In this document: piece by piece, positions 1 to 8,189 of the stretch
Layout: each line of letters starts with the position of its first letter
Numbering within the stretch: the stretch's first letter is position 1
Source of the DNA: Flavobacteriales bacterium
Lineage (GTDB): Bacteria > Bacteroidota > Bacteroidia > Flavobacteriales_D > Crocinitomicaceae
Length of the DNA stretch: 35,861 nt
Assembly: GCA_015665275.1 (NCBI GenBank)
Contig: JADFAL010000080.1
Coordinates: 31,451-67,311 of the forward strand
Direction: 5' to 3'
Program-made: the position numbers and the translations under genes
The notes under the pieces: generated by a model
Database searches by the model: none
Seen by the model: the letters and a program-made list of their open reading frames with translations, nothing else
Told to the model about the DNA's origin: nothing

Positions 1-54
1 AGAAACAAATCCTGTAACTCCTAAACAAAACAAAACTAGGGCTGCGTATTTCAT
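1..54 (-). CDS. Start of a secreted/envelope protein, cut by the window edge
   Basis: The reverse strand reads ATG at 54-52 and stays open to the window edge for 18 codons (MKYAALVLFCLGVTGFVS). A Lys after the Met followed by a hydrophobic run is typical of a signal peptide or N-terminal membrane helix. The start lies just before intergenic sequence and diverges from the gene at 356. The mature protein is outside the window, so no function can be given. A Cys at residue 10 is not in a convincing lipobox. Confidence 0.55.
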   Translation of the reverse strand, partial: MKYAALVLFCLGVTGFVS

Positions 55-158
55 GGTCTTTAGATTTGTAACGAAAATAACGAAAATTTATGTCTAATCT
101 TCTTGATGCCTGGCTTCTCGATACTTCGACAGACTCAGTCATCGTTATTCAGAACAAA

Positions 159-188
159 AAGAGGGACACATCTAAATGAGTCCCTCTT
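159..188. terminator. Hairpin, terminator-like
   Basis: AAGAGGGAC (159-167) pairs perfectly with GTCCCTCTT (180-188) around a 12-nt loop. An A-run precedes it, so the reverse strand has a U-tract after the stem. The plus strand continues with a C/T-rich stretch. It sits between divergently oriented genes, where no ordinary transcript is expected to end, so its client is unclear. Confidence 0.45.
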
Positions 189-318
189 CTCTTAACCTGT
201 AATTGTTAATAATTGATCCGTGCATATATGAACGTGATACTTACTAAAAGGTTTCACTTTTCAACCACATTTTTTTTCGATTTCAACAAAGAACATTGAA
301 AAAGTATTGCCAATACTA

Positions 319-350
319 TTGGAAAGCACCATAAAACTGCCGTAACTTTG
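319..350 (+). promoter_or_regulatory. Bacteroidota-type promoter for the gene at 356
   Basis: TTG at 319-321 is followed 21 nt later by TAACTTTG at 343-350, a full match to the TAnnTTTG -7 element. The ATG begins only 5 nt after the element, so transcription is expected to start at or within a few bases of the start codon. Confidence 0.6.
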
Positions 351-355
351 AACAT

Positions 356-1240
356 ATGAGCGAAAATTCGTCCGTTTTAGCTTTAGTCCGATTGATTGAT
401 GATCCCGATGAGAACATCTATGCACATGTGCGTGATGCTTTGATCGATCATGGCCCTGAGGTAATTCCAGTTTTGGAATCTTCTTGGGAACACGAAGACT
501 ATGGCCTTCTATTTCAATCGCGTATTGAAAACTTGGTGCATGATATTCAATTCACCAATACTCGTAACCGATTGAAAGAGTGGATTGATTCTCCTCACAA
601 AGATTTATTGGAAGGCACCATTGTCATTGCGCAATATCAGTATCCTAATTTGGACGAAGCTGCGTTAAAAGATTCATTGCAAAAAATCCGAAAGGACATC
701 TGGCTTGAGATTAACGCACACCAAACGGCATACGAAAAGGTGCGCGTGTTCAATAAGATCTTCTACGGAAAGTATGGCTTCTCTGGTAATTCGAAGAACT
801 TCCATTCGCCTTTAAACTCGTGCATCAATACAGTATTTGAGACAAAAAAGGGAAATCCATTGAGTTTGTGTGTGATGTATTCTATCATTGCGCAATCGCT
901 TGACCTGCCTATTTACGGGGTAAATCTTCCAAATCATTTTGTTCTCGCGTACATGGATGAGGACAATATCAACCCGTTCATCAACACCAATAACGAGCAC
1001 GGTGCGTTGTTTTACATCAATGCTTTTGCAAAGGGAGGGATTTTTGACGAACTGGAAATCAAAGAATTCATCAAGGCATTGAACAAACCTGAAAGTCGAG
1101 AATATTTCGAACCTTGCTCGAATTCAGCCATATTATCACGCATGCTTACGAATCTGATCAATGCATTCCAGCAATCTGGGAACGCTGAAAAGGTGCATGA
1201 ATTGATTGAATTACGCGATCTATTTAATTTTAAACTCTAG
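356..1240 (+). CDS. SirB1-family transglutaminase-like protein
   Basis: 294 residues. The N-terminal half is helical. Residues about 145-200 match the SirB1/transglutaminase-like core: the GNPLSLCVMY segment with Cys172 and the LPNHFVLAY segment with His194 stand where the family's Cys and His lie. The family's usual Asp in 'IDPF' appears here as Asn (INPF), so a complete catalytic triad is doubtful. The cellular role of this family is poorly defined; some members are called regulators or peptidase-like by homology only. The ATG at 356 is preferred because it follows a -7 element directly. The last 21 bases overlap the end of dnaE, which converges from the other strand, so there is no terminator space between them. 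Confidence 0.8.
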   Translation: MSENSSVLALVRLIDDPDENIYAHVRDALIDHGPEVIPVLESSWEHEDYGLLFQSRIENLVHDIQFTNTRNRLKEWIDSPHKDLLEGTIVIAQYQYPNLDEAALKDSLQKIRKDIWLEINAHQTAYEKVRVFNKIFYGKYGFSGNSKNFHSPLNSCINTVFETKKGNPLSLCVMYSIIAQSLDLPIYGVNLPNHFVLAYMDEDNINPFINTNNEHGALFYINAFAKGGIFDELEIKEFIKALNKPESREYFEPCSNSAILSRMLTNLINAFQQSGNAEKVHELIELRDLFNFKL

Positions 1241-4200
1241 ATCAAAATCTCTTAGTCCATTAACGAACTCGTTGTTCAAGCCTACCTTGATCGTTTTGGA
1301 TGGCATATTCACCTCAACGTTATCTAATGGATCATAGATCACAAAATTCACAGGAATATTTCCAAGATTTTCAATGAACAGTTTGTTCAAATCTGTAATC
1401 ATAATTTGATCCAATGCCTTCGTTGAGACTTTCAATTGAACACTGTTCGCTTTGGTTTCTCGTAAAGTTTGCAACAAATCGATGGAGTGAACAGAGAACT
1501 CCAGTTCAGAACGTCTTGGCGGAATTTCAATTCTTCCTTTCAAAACCACAAATGTCCCAGGATTCAAGAAATGCTTGTATTTGAGATAATTTTCGCGCCA
1601 CAAGAACAGCTTGTAAGAATCGTTGTAATCTTCAACGATTAAGGTTCCAAATGGATCGCCTTTCTTGGTGAATCGATGCTCGGCTTCAGATATAATTCCT
1701 GCAATCAGTAAATCCTTGTTTCGATGCTGCTCCATATCATTCAGCATCCCAACGTTTCCGTTACAGAAGGAATCAATTTCTAGCTGGAAATCATCCAATG
1801 GATGACCTGAAATAAACATTCCAATTACTTCTTTCTCTTTGTTGAGCGCGTAAATGTTCCCCCACTCCTCAGCTGGCGGAATAACTGGCTCTGGCAGTTT
1901 CGCTCCACTATCCTCACCGAACAGTGATGCTTGCGAAGAATTTTCGTTATCCTGAAATCCTGATCCGAAGCGAACTACATTCTCTAGGAAGGTACGTTGA
2001 CTTCCGTCTTCCTTAAAATATTGCGCTCGATGGACATTTTTAAAAGAGTCGAATCCTCCGGCAAACACCAGGCTTTCAAAAGCTTTTCGGTTACATACGC
2101 GTAAATTGATCCGTTTTGTAAGTTCGAAGATATCGTTGAACCATCCGTTTTCTGTGCGCTCTTCAATAATTGCCTGAACCGGAGCAGACCCCAATCCCTT
2201 GATGGCGCCCAATCCAAACCGAATTGCGCCTTCTTTGTTTACGGTAAAGTGATAGTTGGATTCATTAATGTCGGGCCCTAAAACAGGAACTCCCATACGG
2301 CGACATTCTTCCATGAAAAACGATACTTGTTTGATGTCGTTCATGTTGTTACTCAACACCGATGCCATATATTCCGCTGGGTAATTGGCTTTTAAATAAG
2401 CCGTTTGATAGGCAATCCAAGCATAACATGTTGAATGGGATTTGTTGAAGGCATAGGATGCAAATGCCTCCCAATCTTTCCAGATTTTCTCTAGCGCCTC
2501 TGCATTGTGACCATTCTCTCCACCTCGCTCAATAAAGCTTGGTTTCATTTTATCCAACACATCCTTCTTCTTCTTACCCATTGCCTTACGTAGGGTATCA
2601 GCTTCACCTTTGGAGAATCCAGCCAATTTTTGAGAGAGCAACATAACCTGCTCCTGATACACGGTAATTCCGTAGGTTTCTTTCAGGTATTCCTCGCAGG
2701 CATCAAGATCGTATACAATCTCCTCGTCTCCATGTGCACGGCGAATAAAGGAAGGAATGTATTCCAACGGTCCCGGTCGGTACAACGCGTTCATGGCGAT
2801 CAAATCTGCAAACACCGTCGGCTTCAATTCCCTCATGTACTTCTGCATCCCAGCAGATTCATACTGGAAAATCCCTACGGTCTCTCCTCGCTGGAACAAT
2901 TCATAGGTCTTCTCATCGTCAATCGGAAAATCATCTGGAACCAACTCTACTCCGTGTCGATCTTTTATATTTCGAACAGCGTGTTTGATCAAGGTCAAAG
3001 TTTTCAACCCAAGGAAGTCCATCTTCAGCAATCCCGCATCTTCGGCAACCGAGTTATCGTATTGCGTGCAGTACATGTCGGAATCCTTAGCTAATGCTAC
3101 CGGAACGAATTTGGTGATGTCATCTGGAGTTATGATTACCCCACAGGCATGGATCCCGGTATTTCTTAAGGACCCTTCTAATTCTCGTGCTCGGTTGATG
3201 ACTTTCGCACTTAAATCCGATCCTTGAGACAAAGCGCGCAATTCGTTCGCACGATTGATATCGTCTTGGTTGTTTTTGAGTTTTTCACGCAATTCCGGTT
3301 CTGACATTCCGAACAACTTACTCAAAGAAATATCCGGAATTAACTTAGCAATTCTATCGGCATCTCCTAACGGAAGATCCAAAACACGAGCGGTATCGCG
3401 AATGGAGGACTTCGCAGCCATGGTTCCATACGTAATGATTTGCGCCACCTGATTGGATCCATATTTATCAATAACCCATTGAATTACTCTACCGCGTCCC
3501 TCATCGTCGAAATCAATATCAATATCGGGCATTGAAACACGATCTGGATTCAAGAAACGCTCAAAAAGAAGATCGTACTTAAGAGGATCAATGTTCGTGA
3601 TTTTTAAGCAATATGCCACAACCGATCCAGCTGCAGAACCTCTTCCTGGTCCTACAGAAACTCCCATTTCCCTTGCGGCTACCAAGAAATCCCATACAAT
3701 CAGGAAGTAACCTGGATACCCCGTGTTGGTAACAGTTTCCAATTCAAAATCGAGACGCTCCTCAATCTCTGAAGTAATTTCTCCATATCGCTCTTTGGCT
3801 CCTTCATAGGCGAGATACCGCAAATAGTTATTTTCACCACGTTTTCCACCATCTTCTTTATCTGCTGGATCCAAAAACTCTTCTGGAATATCAAATGCTG
3901 GCAAAAGAACATCTCTCGCCAATCCATAGTGCTCACATTTATCAATGACTTCATCAATACTTTGAATGGCTTCGGGAACGTCAAGAAATAGCTTTTTCAT
4001 TTCTTCCTGAGACTTGAAGTAGTACTCTTCATTATCCAATCCGTAACGGAATCCGCGCCCTCTACCCTTTGGAGTAGTAACCAATTCGTTATCCTTTACA
4101 CATAGGAGTACATCGTGTGCCTCGGCATCATCTTTTTCAGCATAATATGTATTGTTGGACGCGATCAATTTCACTTCGTGCTTGTTTGCAAGACGCACCA

Positions 4201-5581
4201 ATGTCTCATTCACACGATCCTCATTTTCCTGACCGTGACGCATGAGTTCGACGTACAGATCCTCTCCGAATTGCTGCTTCCACCAAATCAATGCTTCTTC
4301 TGCTTGCGCTTCACCAACATTCAGCACCAAACTTGGGACTTCTCCGTAAAGATTTCCGGTTAGTACCATCAAATCTTCTTTGTATTGCTCCACTACCTTT
4401 TTATCGATTCTAGGAACGTAGTACATTCCCTCTGTGTAGGCAATTGAAGCCAATTTGATCAGGTTGTGATACCCATTCTTATTTTTCGCAAGGAAAACAA
4501 CTCGGTATCCATTGTCTTTTACGCTTTTATCGTGTAAGTCGCGACAAACATTGAATTCACATCCGATAATCGGCATGATTTCCTGTCCATCGAACGATTC
4601 TCCGTTTTCTTCTGCTTCAGCACGTTTCGCCGCAATTGCCTTGTTGTGATTCGAAACGGCTCGTTCAAAATGGAACGCCGCCATCATGTTACCCGTATCC
4701 GTCAATGCCACCGCACGCATGTTGTATTCGGCCGCTTTGGAAACCAAATCTTTCACCTGAATTGTCGATTGGAGGATAGAGAACTGCGTGTGATTGTGCA
4801 AATGTGCAAACGAATAATCTGCAAGTGCGGCTAGTGCTTCGTCCTTGTCCTTATCAGATATTTCCGTCGGGGCGACATCTAGCTTGTACTTTGCACTCTC
4901 TTCCTTTAAATTTTCGTGCTTGAGTCCGTACCTTCCAATTGTTGCCGGATTGAATGCCTTGAAGTCGTCTATGTAACGTTCTTCCTGCTGCAACTCCTCT
5001 GGAAGGAAAACCCCGCGGCGCATTAACTCAAAGAAACAACGCGTAGTCGCTTCCACATCGGCCGTTGCATTGTGTGCTTCAGCAAAAGGAACATTGAACA
5101 AATATTGGTGCAATTCCGTTAGGGTTGGAAGTTTGAATCTCCCTCCACGACCTCCTGGAATTTGGCACAAATTGGCCGTTGTTTCGGTACAGGTATCGAG
5201 GATACTCATTTCCAACATGGGCGTATCCATCTCGGTTCTTACGAATTCACAGCCGGTAACATTGATATCGAATTTAATATTCTGTCCTACAACAAACTTC
5301 GCTTTTGAAAGGGCTTCATTAAAAAGGTGGAGTACATCTTCCAACGACTCTCCTTGTTCCCTAGCTAGCTCGGTTGAAATTCCATGAATTTGCTCGGCAT
5401 CGTACGGAATATCGAATCCTTCCGGGCGGATTAAAAAATCCTGATGCTCAATCATGGTCCCCATGTCATCATGCAACTGCCAGGCAATTTGAATTACGCG
5501 TGGCCAGTTATCTGTATCGGTAATGGGCGCATTCCAATCACGTGGTAATCCGGTGGTTTCCGTATCGAAAATGATGTACAT
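1220..5581 (-). CDS. dnaE: DNA polymerase III alpha subunit with fused N-terminal 3'-5' exonuclease
   Basis: 1453 residues, about 300 longer than E. coli DnaE. Residues 1-185 form a DEDDh exonuclease like DnaQ epsilon: D6-T-E8 (motif I), D105 in NIKFD (motif II), and H170 with D175 in AHNATAD (motif III). A PHP domain starts at about 258 (HLHNH, 260-264), but the usual 'TDHGN' is TDTGN (295-298), losing one metal-binding His. The polymerase core follows: GPGRGSAAGS (about 645-653), the catalytic Asp pair in SMPDIDIDF (D686, D688), the third Asp in LKMDFLGLKTL, and the fingers motif with NKSHSTCYAW. A C-terminal OB fold is near LLIAGIISEAEHRF. This is the replicative polymerase; the fused exonuclease probably supplies proofreading. 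It appears monocistronic. Confidence 0.96.
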   Translation of the reverse strand: MYIIFDTETTGLPRDWNAPITDTDNWPRVIQIAWQLHDDMGTMIEHQDFLIRPEGFDIPYDAEQIHGISTELAREQGESLEDVLHLFNEALSKAKFVVGQNIKFDINVTGCEFVRTEMDTPMLEMSILDTCTETTANLCQIPGGRGGRFKLPTLTELHQYLFNVPFAEAHNATADVEATTRCFFELMRRGVFLPEELQQEERYIDDFKAFNPATIGRYGLKHENLKEESAKYKLDVAPTEISDKDKDEALAALADYSFAHLHNHTQFSILQSTIQVKDLVSKAAEYNMRAVALTDTGNMMAAFHFERAVSNHNKAIAAKRAEAEENGESFDGQEIMPIIGCEFNVCRDLHDKSVKDNGYRVVFLAKNKNGYHNLIKLASIAYTEGMYYVPRIDKKVVEQYKEDLMVLTGNLYGEVPSLVLNVGEAQAEEALIWWKQQFGEDLYVELMRHGQENEDRVNETLVRLANKHEVKLIASNNTYYAEKDDAEAHDVLLCVKDNELVTTPKGRGRGFRYGLDNEEYYFKSQEEMKKLFLDVPEAIQSIDEVIDKCEHYGLARDVLLPAFDIPEEFLDPADKEDGGKRGENNYLRYLAYEGAKERYGEITSEIEERLDFELETVTNTGYPGYFLIVWDFLVAAREMGVSVGPGRGSAAGSVVAYCLKITNIDPLKYDLLFERFLNPDRVSMPDIDIDFDDEGRGRVIQWVIDKYGSNQVAQIITYGTMAAKSSIRDTARVLDLPLGDADRIAKLIPDISLSKLFGMSEPELREKLKNNQDDINRANELRALSQGSDLSAKVINRARELEGSLRNTGIHACGVIITPDDITKFVPVALAKDSDMYCTQYDNSVAEDAGLLKMDFLGLKTLTLIKHAVRNIKDRHGVELVPDDFPIDDEKTYELFQRGETVGIFQYESAGMQKYMRELKPTVFADLIAMNALYRPGPLEYIPSFIRRAHGDEEIVYDLDACEEYLKETYGITVYQEQVMLLSQKLAGFSKGEADTLRKAMGKKKKDVLDKMKPSFIERGGENGHNAEALEKIWKDWEAFASYAFNKSHSTCYAWIAYQTAYLKANYPAEYMASVLSNNMNDIKQVSFFMEECRRMGVPVLGPDINESNYHFTVNKEGAIRFGLGAIKGLGSAPVQAIIEERTENGWFNDIFELTKRINLRVCNRKAFESLVFAGGFDSFKNVHRAQYFKEDGSQRTFLENVVRFGSGFQDNENSSQASLFGEDSGAKLPEPVIPPAEEWGNIYALNKEKEVIGMFISGHPLDDFQLEIDSFCNGNVGMLNDMEQHRNKDLLIAGIISEAEHRFTKKGDPFGTLIVEDYNDSYKLFLWRENYLKYKHFLNPGTFVVLKGRIEIPPRRSELEFSVHSIDLLQTLRETKANSVQLKVSTKALDQIMITDLNKLFIENLGNIPVNFVIYDPLDNVEVNMPSKTIKVGLNNEFVNGLRDFDLEFKIK

Positions 5582-5602
5582 GGAGTAATTTTTTGGAAGT
5601 AT

Positions 5603-5610
5603 TAAAGATA
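5603..5610 (-). promoter_or_regulatory. Possible -7 element of dnaE
   Basis: The reverse strand reads TATCTTTA, one base away from TAnnTTTG, 21 nt upstream of the dnaE ATG. No clear -33 TTG was identified. Confidence 0.35.
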
Positions 5611-5670
5611 GCTAATTCTAGAGTTAATTGGAAGAGAATTTATTCACAGAAAGAGGGACTTATGCACTAT

Positions 5671-5726
5671 TTGAATATCGAGTAATGAATATTGAATAAG
5701 GAATAATAAATCAAGAATATTGAATC
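5671..5726 (+). repeat. Degenerate heptad-repeat array (TTGAATA type)
   Basis: Eight consecutive 7-bp units can be laid out without gaps: TTGAATA, TCGAGTA, ATGAATA, TTGAATA, AGGAATA, ATAAATC, AAGAATA, TTGAATC. Most share the core GAATA. The array lies in the intergenic region between the divergent dnaE and the gene at 5815. Its last unit supplies the TTG of the neighbouring promoter. Confidence 0.7.
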
Positions 5727-5748
5727 CTAGTTTTAGAAGGTAGATTTG
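5720..5748 (+). promoter_or_regulatory. Promoter of the T9SS cargo gene at 5815
   Basis: TTG at 5720-5722, an 18-nt spacer, then TAGATTTG at 5741-5748, a full match to TAnnTTTG. This predicts a leader of about 60 nt before the ATG. Confidence 0.5.
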
Positions 5749-5814
5749 TAGGAAAATGTCAAAAATTGAATTTCTAGACGAACTTAACAAAGTTGCATAA
5801 GTTAATTTTAAAGA

Positions 5815-6459
5815 ATGAAGTGTCTAGTTTCAAGCATATTATGCTTTTTTGCAACCGTTTCATTTGCTCAGTATCCAAGTCTGGGTTCGGCTGAAGTAAT
5901 CCCATCGAACCCTACAACTAACGATGAAGTTTTCTTGGCTACCTATGTTACCACTGCTTATCAAGGATCCTATTTAGGTTCCGCGGTTTCCGTGTCGAAT
6001 AATATTATTTTCGTAGAGTCGTGCTATTTTGAAGGCGTCTCTGCCTCTCCAAGTACTTACTACGATACAATTAGTCTTGGATTTTTAAATTCTGGAATCT
6101 ACTCTCTCGAGTATACAATATTCGGTTCAACCAGCACAAGTAGTTGTGATTATTTAAATGATGTTCAATATGACATTACTTTTTCTGTAGAGCAGTATAC
6201 AGCATTAAGTGAAATACCTGTTAATCAAATAAGTATCTATCCAAATCCTGCAACTTCCGGAACTTTACATATCATTTCTTCCAATAAAATGGAAACAATT
6301 AAACTTTTCGACACACGGGGTCAACTGCATTATATGTGCTCGGAAACTCCCACGGATGATCATGTAATAAAAACCACAGGCCTTACGAATGGATTGTATT
6401 ATTTGGAATTGTCTTTTGCAGATGAGGGCCGAATTCGAAAGCCTATAACGATACAATAG
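5815..6459 (+). CDS. Secreted protein with T9SS type A sorting domain
   Basis: 214 residues. An N-terminal signal peptide ends near FAQ (about residue 19). The middle (20-135) is a beta-rich domain with three Cys (in SCYFEG and SCDYLN) and no family I recognise. The C-terminal 75 residues form a T9SS type A sorting domain: IYPNPATSG, then IKLFDTRGQ, then GLYYLELS near the end. Such proteins are exported through the type IX secretion system and released or anchored at the cell surface. The gene has its own promoter and a convergent hairpin terminator after it, so it is probably monocistronic. Its specific role is unknown. Confidence 0.82.
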   Translation: MKCLVSSILCFFATVSFAQYPSLGSAEVIPSNPTTNDEVFLATYVTTAYQGSYLGSAVSVSNNIIFVESCYFEGVSASPSTYYDTISLGFLNSGIYSLEYTIFGSTSTSSCDYLNDVQYDITFSVEQYTALSEIPVNQISIYPNPATSGTLHIISSNKMETIKLFDTRGQLHYMCSETPTDDHVIKTTGLTNGLYYLELSFADEGRIRKPITIQ

Positions 6460-6465
6460 ACCCAA

Positions 6466-6499
6466 AAAGCCCGACACTGAAATTTCAGCATCGGACTTT
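6466..6499. terminator. Bidirectional hairpin terminator
   Basis: AAAGCCCGA (6466-6474) pairs with TCGGACTTT (6491-6499) with one mismatch, and the interior CTGAAATTTCAG is a perfect palindrome. It lies between convergent genes and is flanked by an A-run on the left. Confidence 0.75.
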
Positions 6500-6518
6500 A
6501 CGGTAGTAGGTTACCTAA

Positions 6519-6971
6519 TTACTTACCTGAAGTGGGGCCGTTACTATTCAATGGGGCTCCGCTTTCTTCTGACGATTGCACATACCCTTTGATACGAATA
6601 ACCTTGGTTGGTTCATTCACGGCGTTCGAGGTGATCGTAACGCTTTTGTTAATGGCTCCTGTGCGCTTGCTATCGTACTTCACTTTTATTGTAGCACTTT
6701 TGCCCGGAGCAATAGGTTCTTTTGGCCATTTAGGAACTGTACAACTGCAAGAACCTTTGGCCTGCGATAAAATTAACGGAGCATTGCCTGTATTTGTGAA
6801 GGTGAACTCCACGGTTGCATCTGCACCTTGTTTCATTTTACCGTAATCATGAACCTCCTTCTCAAAGGTAATTTGAGGTCCGTTTTGCACTTGCTGTGCA
6901 TTCACTCCGCTTGCCATTCCCAATAGGAAGAGGGCGCATAAAAAAATGGTGTTTTTCATCATATTGATCAT
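6519..6971 (-). CDS. DUF1573 secreted protein (paralogue A)
   Basis: 150 residues. The signal peptide ends around NAQ (about residue 25). Residues about 33-132 form a DUF1573 domain, an immunoglobulin-like fold related to ASH/MSP domains, with the hallmark stretch FTNTGNAPLILSQAKGSCSC and the PIAPGKSATIKVKYD segment. A short low-complexity tail (SGAPLNSNG) follows. It is a close paralogue of the protein at 7502-7939: nearly the whole domain aligns, including EPIAPGK and INKSVTITSNA. The function of DUF1573 is not established; these proteins are abundant in Bacteroidota envelopes. In-frame Met codons at positions 4 and 5 are alternative starts and give a cleaner signal peptide. Confidence 0.85.
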   Translation of the reverse strand: MINMMKNTIFLCALFLLGMASGVNAQQVQNGPQITFEKEVHDYGKMKQGADATVEFTFTNTGNAPLILSQAKGSCSCTVPKWPKEPIAPGKSATIKVKYDSKRTGAINKSVTITSNAVNEPTKVIRIKGYVQSSEESGAPLNSNGPTSGK

Positions 6972-6985
6972 TTAAATTTCCATGA

Positions 6986-6993
6986 CCAATATA
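6986..6993 (-). promoter_or_regulatory. Possible -7 element of the DUF1573 gene at 6971
   Basis: The reverse strand reads TATATTGG, one base away from TAnnTTTG, 14 nt upstream of the first ATG. It suggests separate transcription from the DUF1573 pair upstream. Confidence 0.35.
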
Positions 6994-7067
6994 CTTCGGA
7001 AACACATGTAATTCAGTAGTTTAACAATTAGTTAATGACTTTAAGAAGAAGTTAACAATTGAGGGAG

Positions 7068-7109
7068 GAGTTTTGAGTTTTGAAGGTGGAAGGTGGTAAG
7101 TAGGAAGCG
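7068..7109 (+). repeat. Heptad-repeat array (GAGTTTT / GAAGGTG type)
   Basis: Consecutive 7-bp units GAGTTTT, GAGTTTT, GAAGGTG, GAAGGTG, then degenerate GTAAGTA and GGAAGCG. It lies between two minus-strand DUF1573 genes. Same repeat family as at 5671, 8049, 9017, 9124 and 10836. Confidence 0.65.
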
Positions 7110-7126
7110 ATATGCTTTATTCCGTG

Positions 7127-7498
7127 CTATTCGATTACACGGACTTTGAATCGTAGTGAATGGGTTCCTTTTTTGGTATTGGTGTTAAGGTAGATGGTCC
7201 GGTCTTGAAAATCATATTTTCCTTCGGTATCGAAGGTTACTTTAAGATTGAAGCTATCACCAGGAAGAATGGGTGCATCTGGAAGGTAGGCCTTGGTGCA
7301 CTTGCAGGAAACGCTGTAGTCGGAAATTATTAGAGGAGCGTTTCCGGTGTTGGTTATTTTGAACTCATGTTCAAGTAAAACGCCTTGTTGTGTTTTGGGG
7401 AACTTATGTACTTTTTCCTCCAAACTAAATTCCGCCTCCTGTCCAAAGACAAGGGCGGAATTTAAAGTTATTAGTAAGAGTATTACTACTCGAATCAT
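7127..7498 (-). CDS. DUF1573 secreted protein (short, divergent)
   Basis: 123 residues. A signal peptide ends near FGQ (about residue 20). The rest is one DUF1573 domain with FKITNTGNAPLIISDYSVSCKC and PILPGDSFNLKVTFD, but it lacks the 'VTITSN' strand of its two neighbours. It begins 3 nt after the stop codon of the upstream DUF1573 gene, so the two are almost surely co-transcribed and perhaps translationally coupled. The partner or substrate is unknown. Confidence 0.82.
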   Translation of the reverse strand: MIRVVILLLITLNSALVFGQEAEFSLEEKVHKFPKTQQGVLLEHEFKITNTGNAPLIISDYSVSCKCTKAYLPDAPILPGDSFNLKVTFDTEGKYDFQDRTIYLNTNTKKGTHSLRFKVRVIE

Positions 7499-7501
7499 AT
7501 C

Positions 7502-7939
7502 TTAGTTTACTGCTGGTCCAGCTGGGTTAACAGGTGCACCTGAAGTAGGACGAGCCTCAACATATCCTTTAATACGGATAACTTTTGTTGGCTCATTTGT
7601 AGCGTTTGAAGTAATCGTAACGCTTTTGTTGATAGCACCAGCACGTTTTGTATCATACTTCACTTTAATCACAGCAGTTTTACCTGGAGCGATTGGCTCT
7701 TTTGGCCACTGAGGAACCGTACATCCACAAGATCCTTTTGCGTTTGAAATGATCAATGGAGCATTTCCAGTGTTTTTAAATTCAAAAGCACATTCTCCGT
7801 TCGCGCCATTCTTGATTTTACCGTAATCATGAACTTCTTTTACGAATTCGATTGATGGTCCTTGTTTAACTTCTTGCGCCATTGCAGTTCCTAAACCGGC
7901 AACAAAAATCAATAAAAGTGATAATACTGCGTTTTTCAT
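7502..7939 (-). CDS. DUF1573 secreted protein (paralogue B)
   Basis: 145 residues. The signal peptide ends near AMAQ (about residue 21). Residues about 29-128 are a DUF1573 domain with NTGNAPLIISNAKGSCGC and EPIAPGKTAVIKVKYDTKR, then a short Pro/Ala tail. It is the first gene of a two-gene unit with 7127-7498 and is a recent-looking duplicate of 6519-6971. A perfect -7 element lies about 35 nt upstream of the ATG. Function unestablished. Confidence 0.87.
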   Translation of the reverse strand: MKNAVLSLLLIFVAGLGTAMAQEVKQGPSIEFVKEVHDYGKIKNGANGECAFEFKNTGNAPLIISNAKGSCGCTVPQWPKEPIAPGKTAVIKVKYDTKRAGAINKSVTITSNATNEPTKVIRIKGYVEARPTSGAPVNPAGPAVN

Positions 7940-7973
7940 ATCTCTGTTGTTTAATTAGTTTCGATTTCTGAAT

Positions 7974-7981
7974 CAAATATA
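7974..7981 (-). promoter_or_regulatory. -7 promoter element of the DUF1573 pair
   Basis: The reverse strand reads TATATTTG, a full match to TAnnTTTG, 35 nt upstream of the ATG at 7939. A -33 TTG at the usual distance is not obvious. Confidence 0.5.
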
Positions 7982-8048
7982 GTGCAAGAATTTCGAATGT
8001 TTGGGTTTTTAACACATCGTTAACAGCGAAATTGGGGAATGAGGGGAT

Positions 8049-8090
8049 ATGAGTTGTGGAAGGTGGGAAGTTGAAGGTGGAAAGTGGAAA
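8049..8090 (+). repeat. Heptad-repeat array (GTGGAAG type)
   Basis: Six 7-bp units in register: ATGAGTT (8049-8055), GTGGAAG, GTGGGAA, GTTGAAG, GTGGAAA, GTGGAAA. Located in the intergenic region between the divergent DUF1573 pair and the stress protein gene. Confidence 0.65.
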
Positions 8091-8189
8091 AATGTGACAT
8101 TGACGACAATTATTTCTTTTAAAACTGACAATCATCATGTTACCAATTGGGAATTTGGAGGAACTTAGTATCAACTAAAATCCATCAAT

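Larger units (their letters stand above)
55..355. other. Intergenic region between divergent genes
   Basis: About 300 bases without a convincing gene. It holds a short stretch resembling the dispersed TCGAC-type repeat (about 117-145), a GC-rich hairpin at 159-188, and the promoter of the gene at 356. A perfect TAGATTTG (-7 like) lies at 61-68 on the plus strand without an obvious TTG partner upstream. Confidence 0.6.

Noticed and set aside
2630-3094. 154-codon plus-strand open frame opposite dnaE
   Set aside because: It lies fully inside the strongly supported dnaE gene and has no recognisable protein features.
7866-8174. 102-codon minus-strand frame upstream of the DUF1573 pair
   Set aside because: It overlaps the DUF1573 signal peptide in another frame and crosses the promoter and a heptad array.
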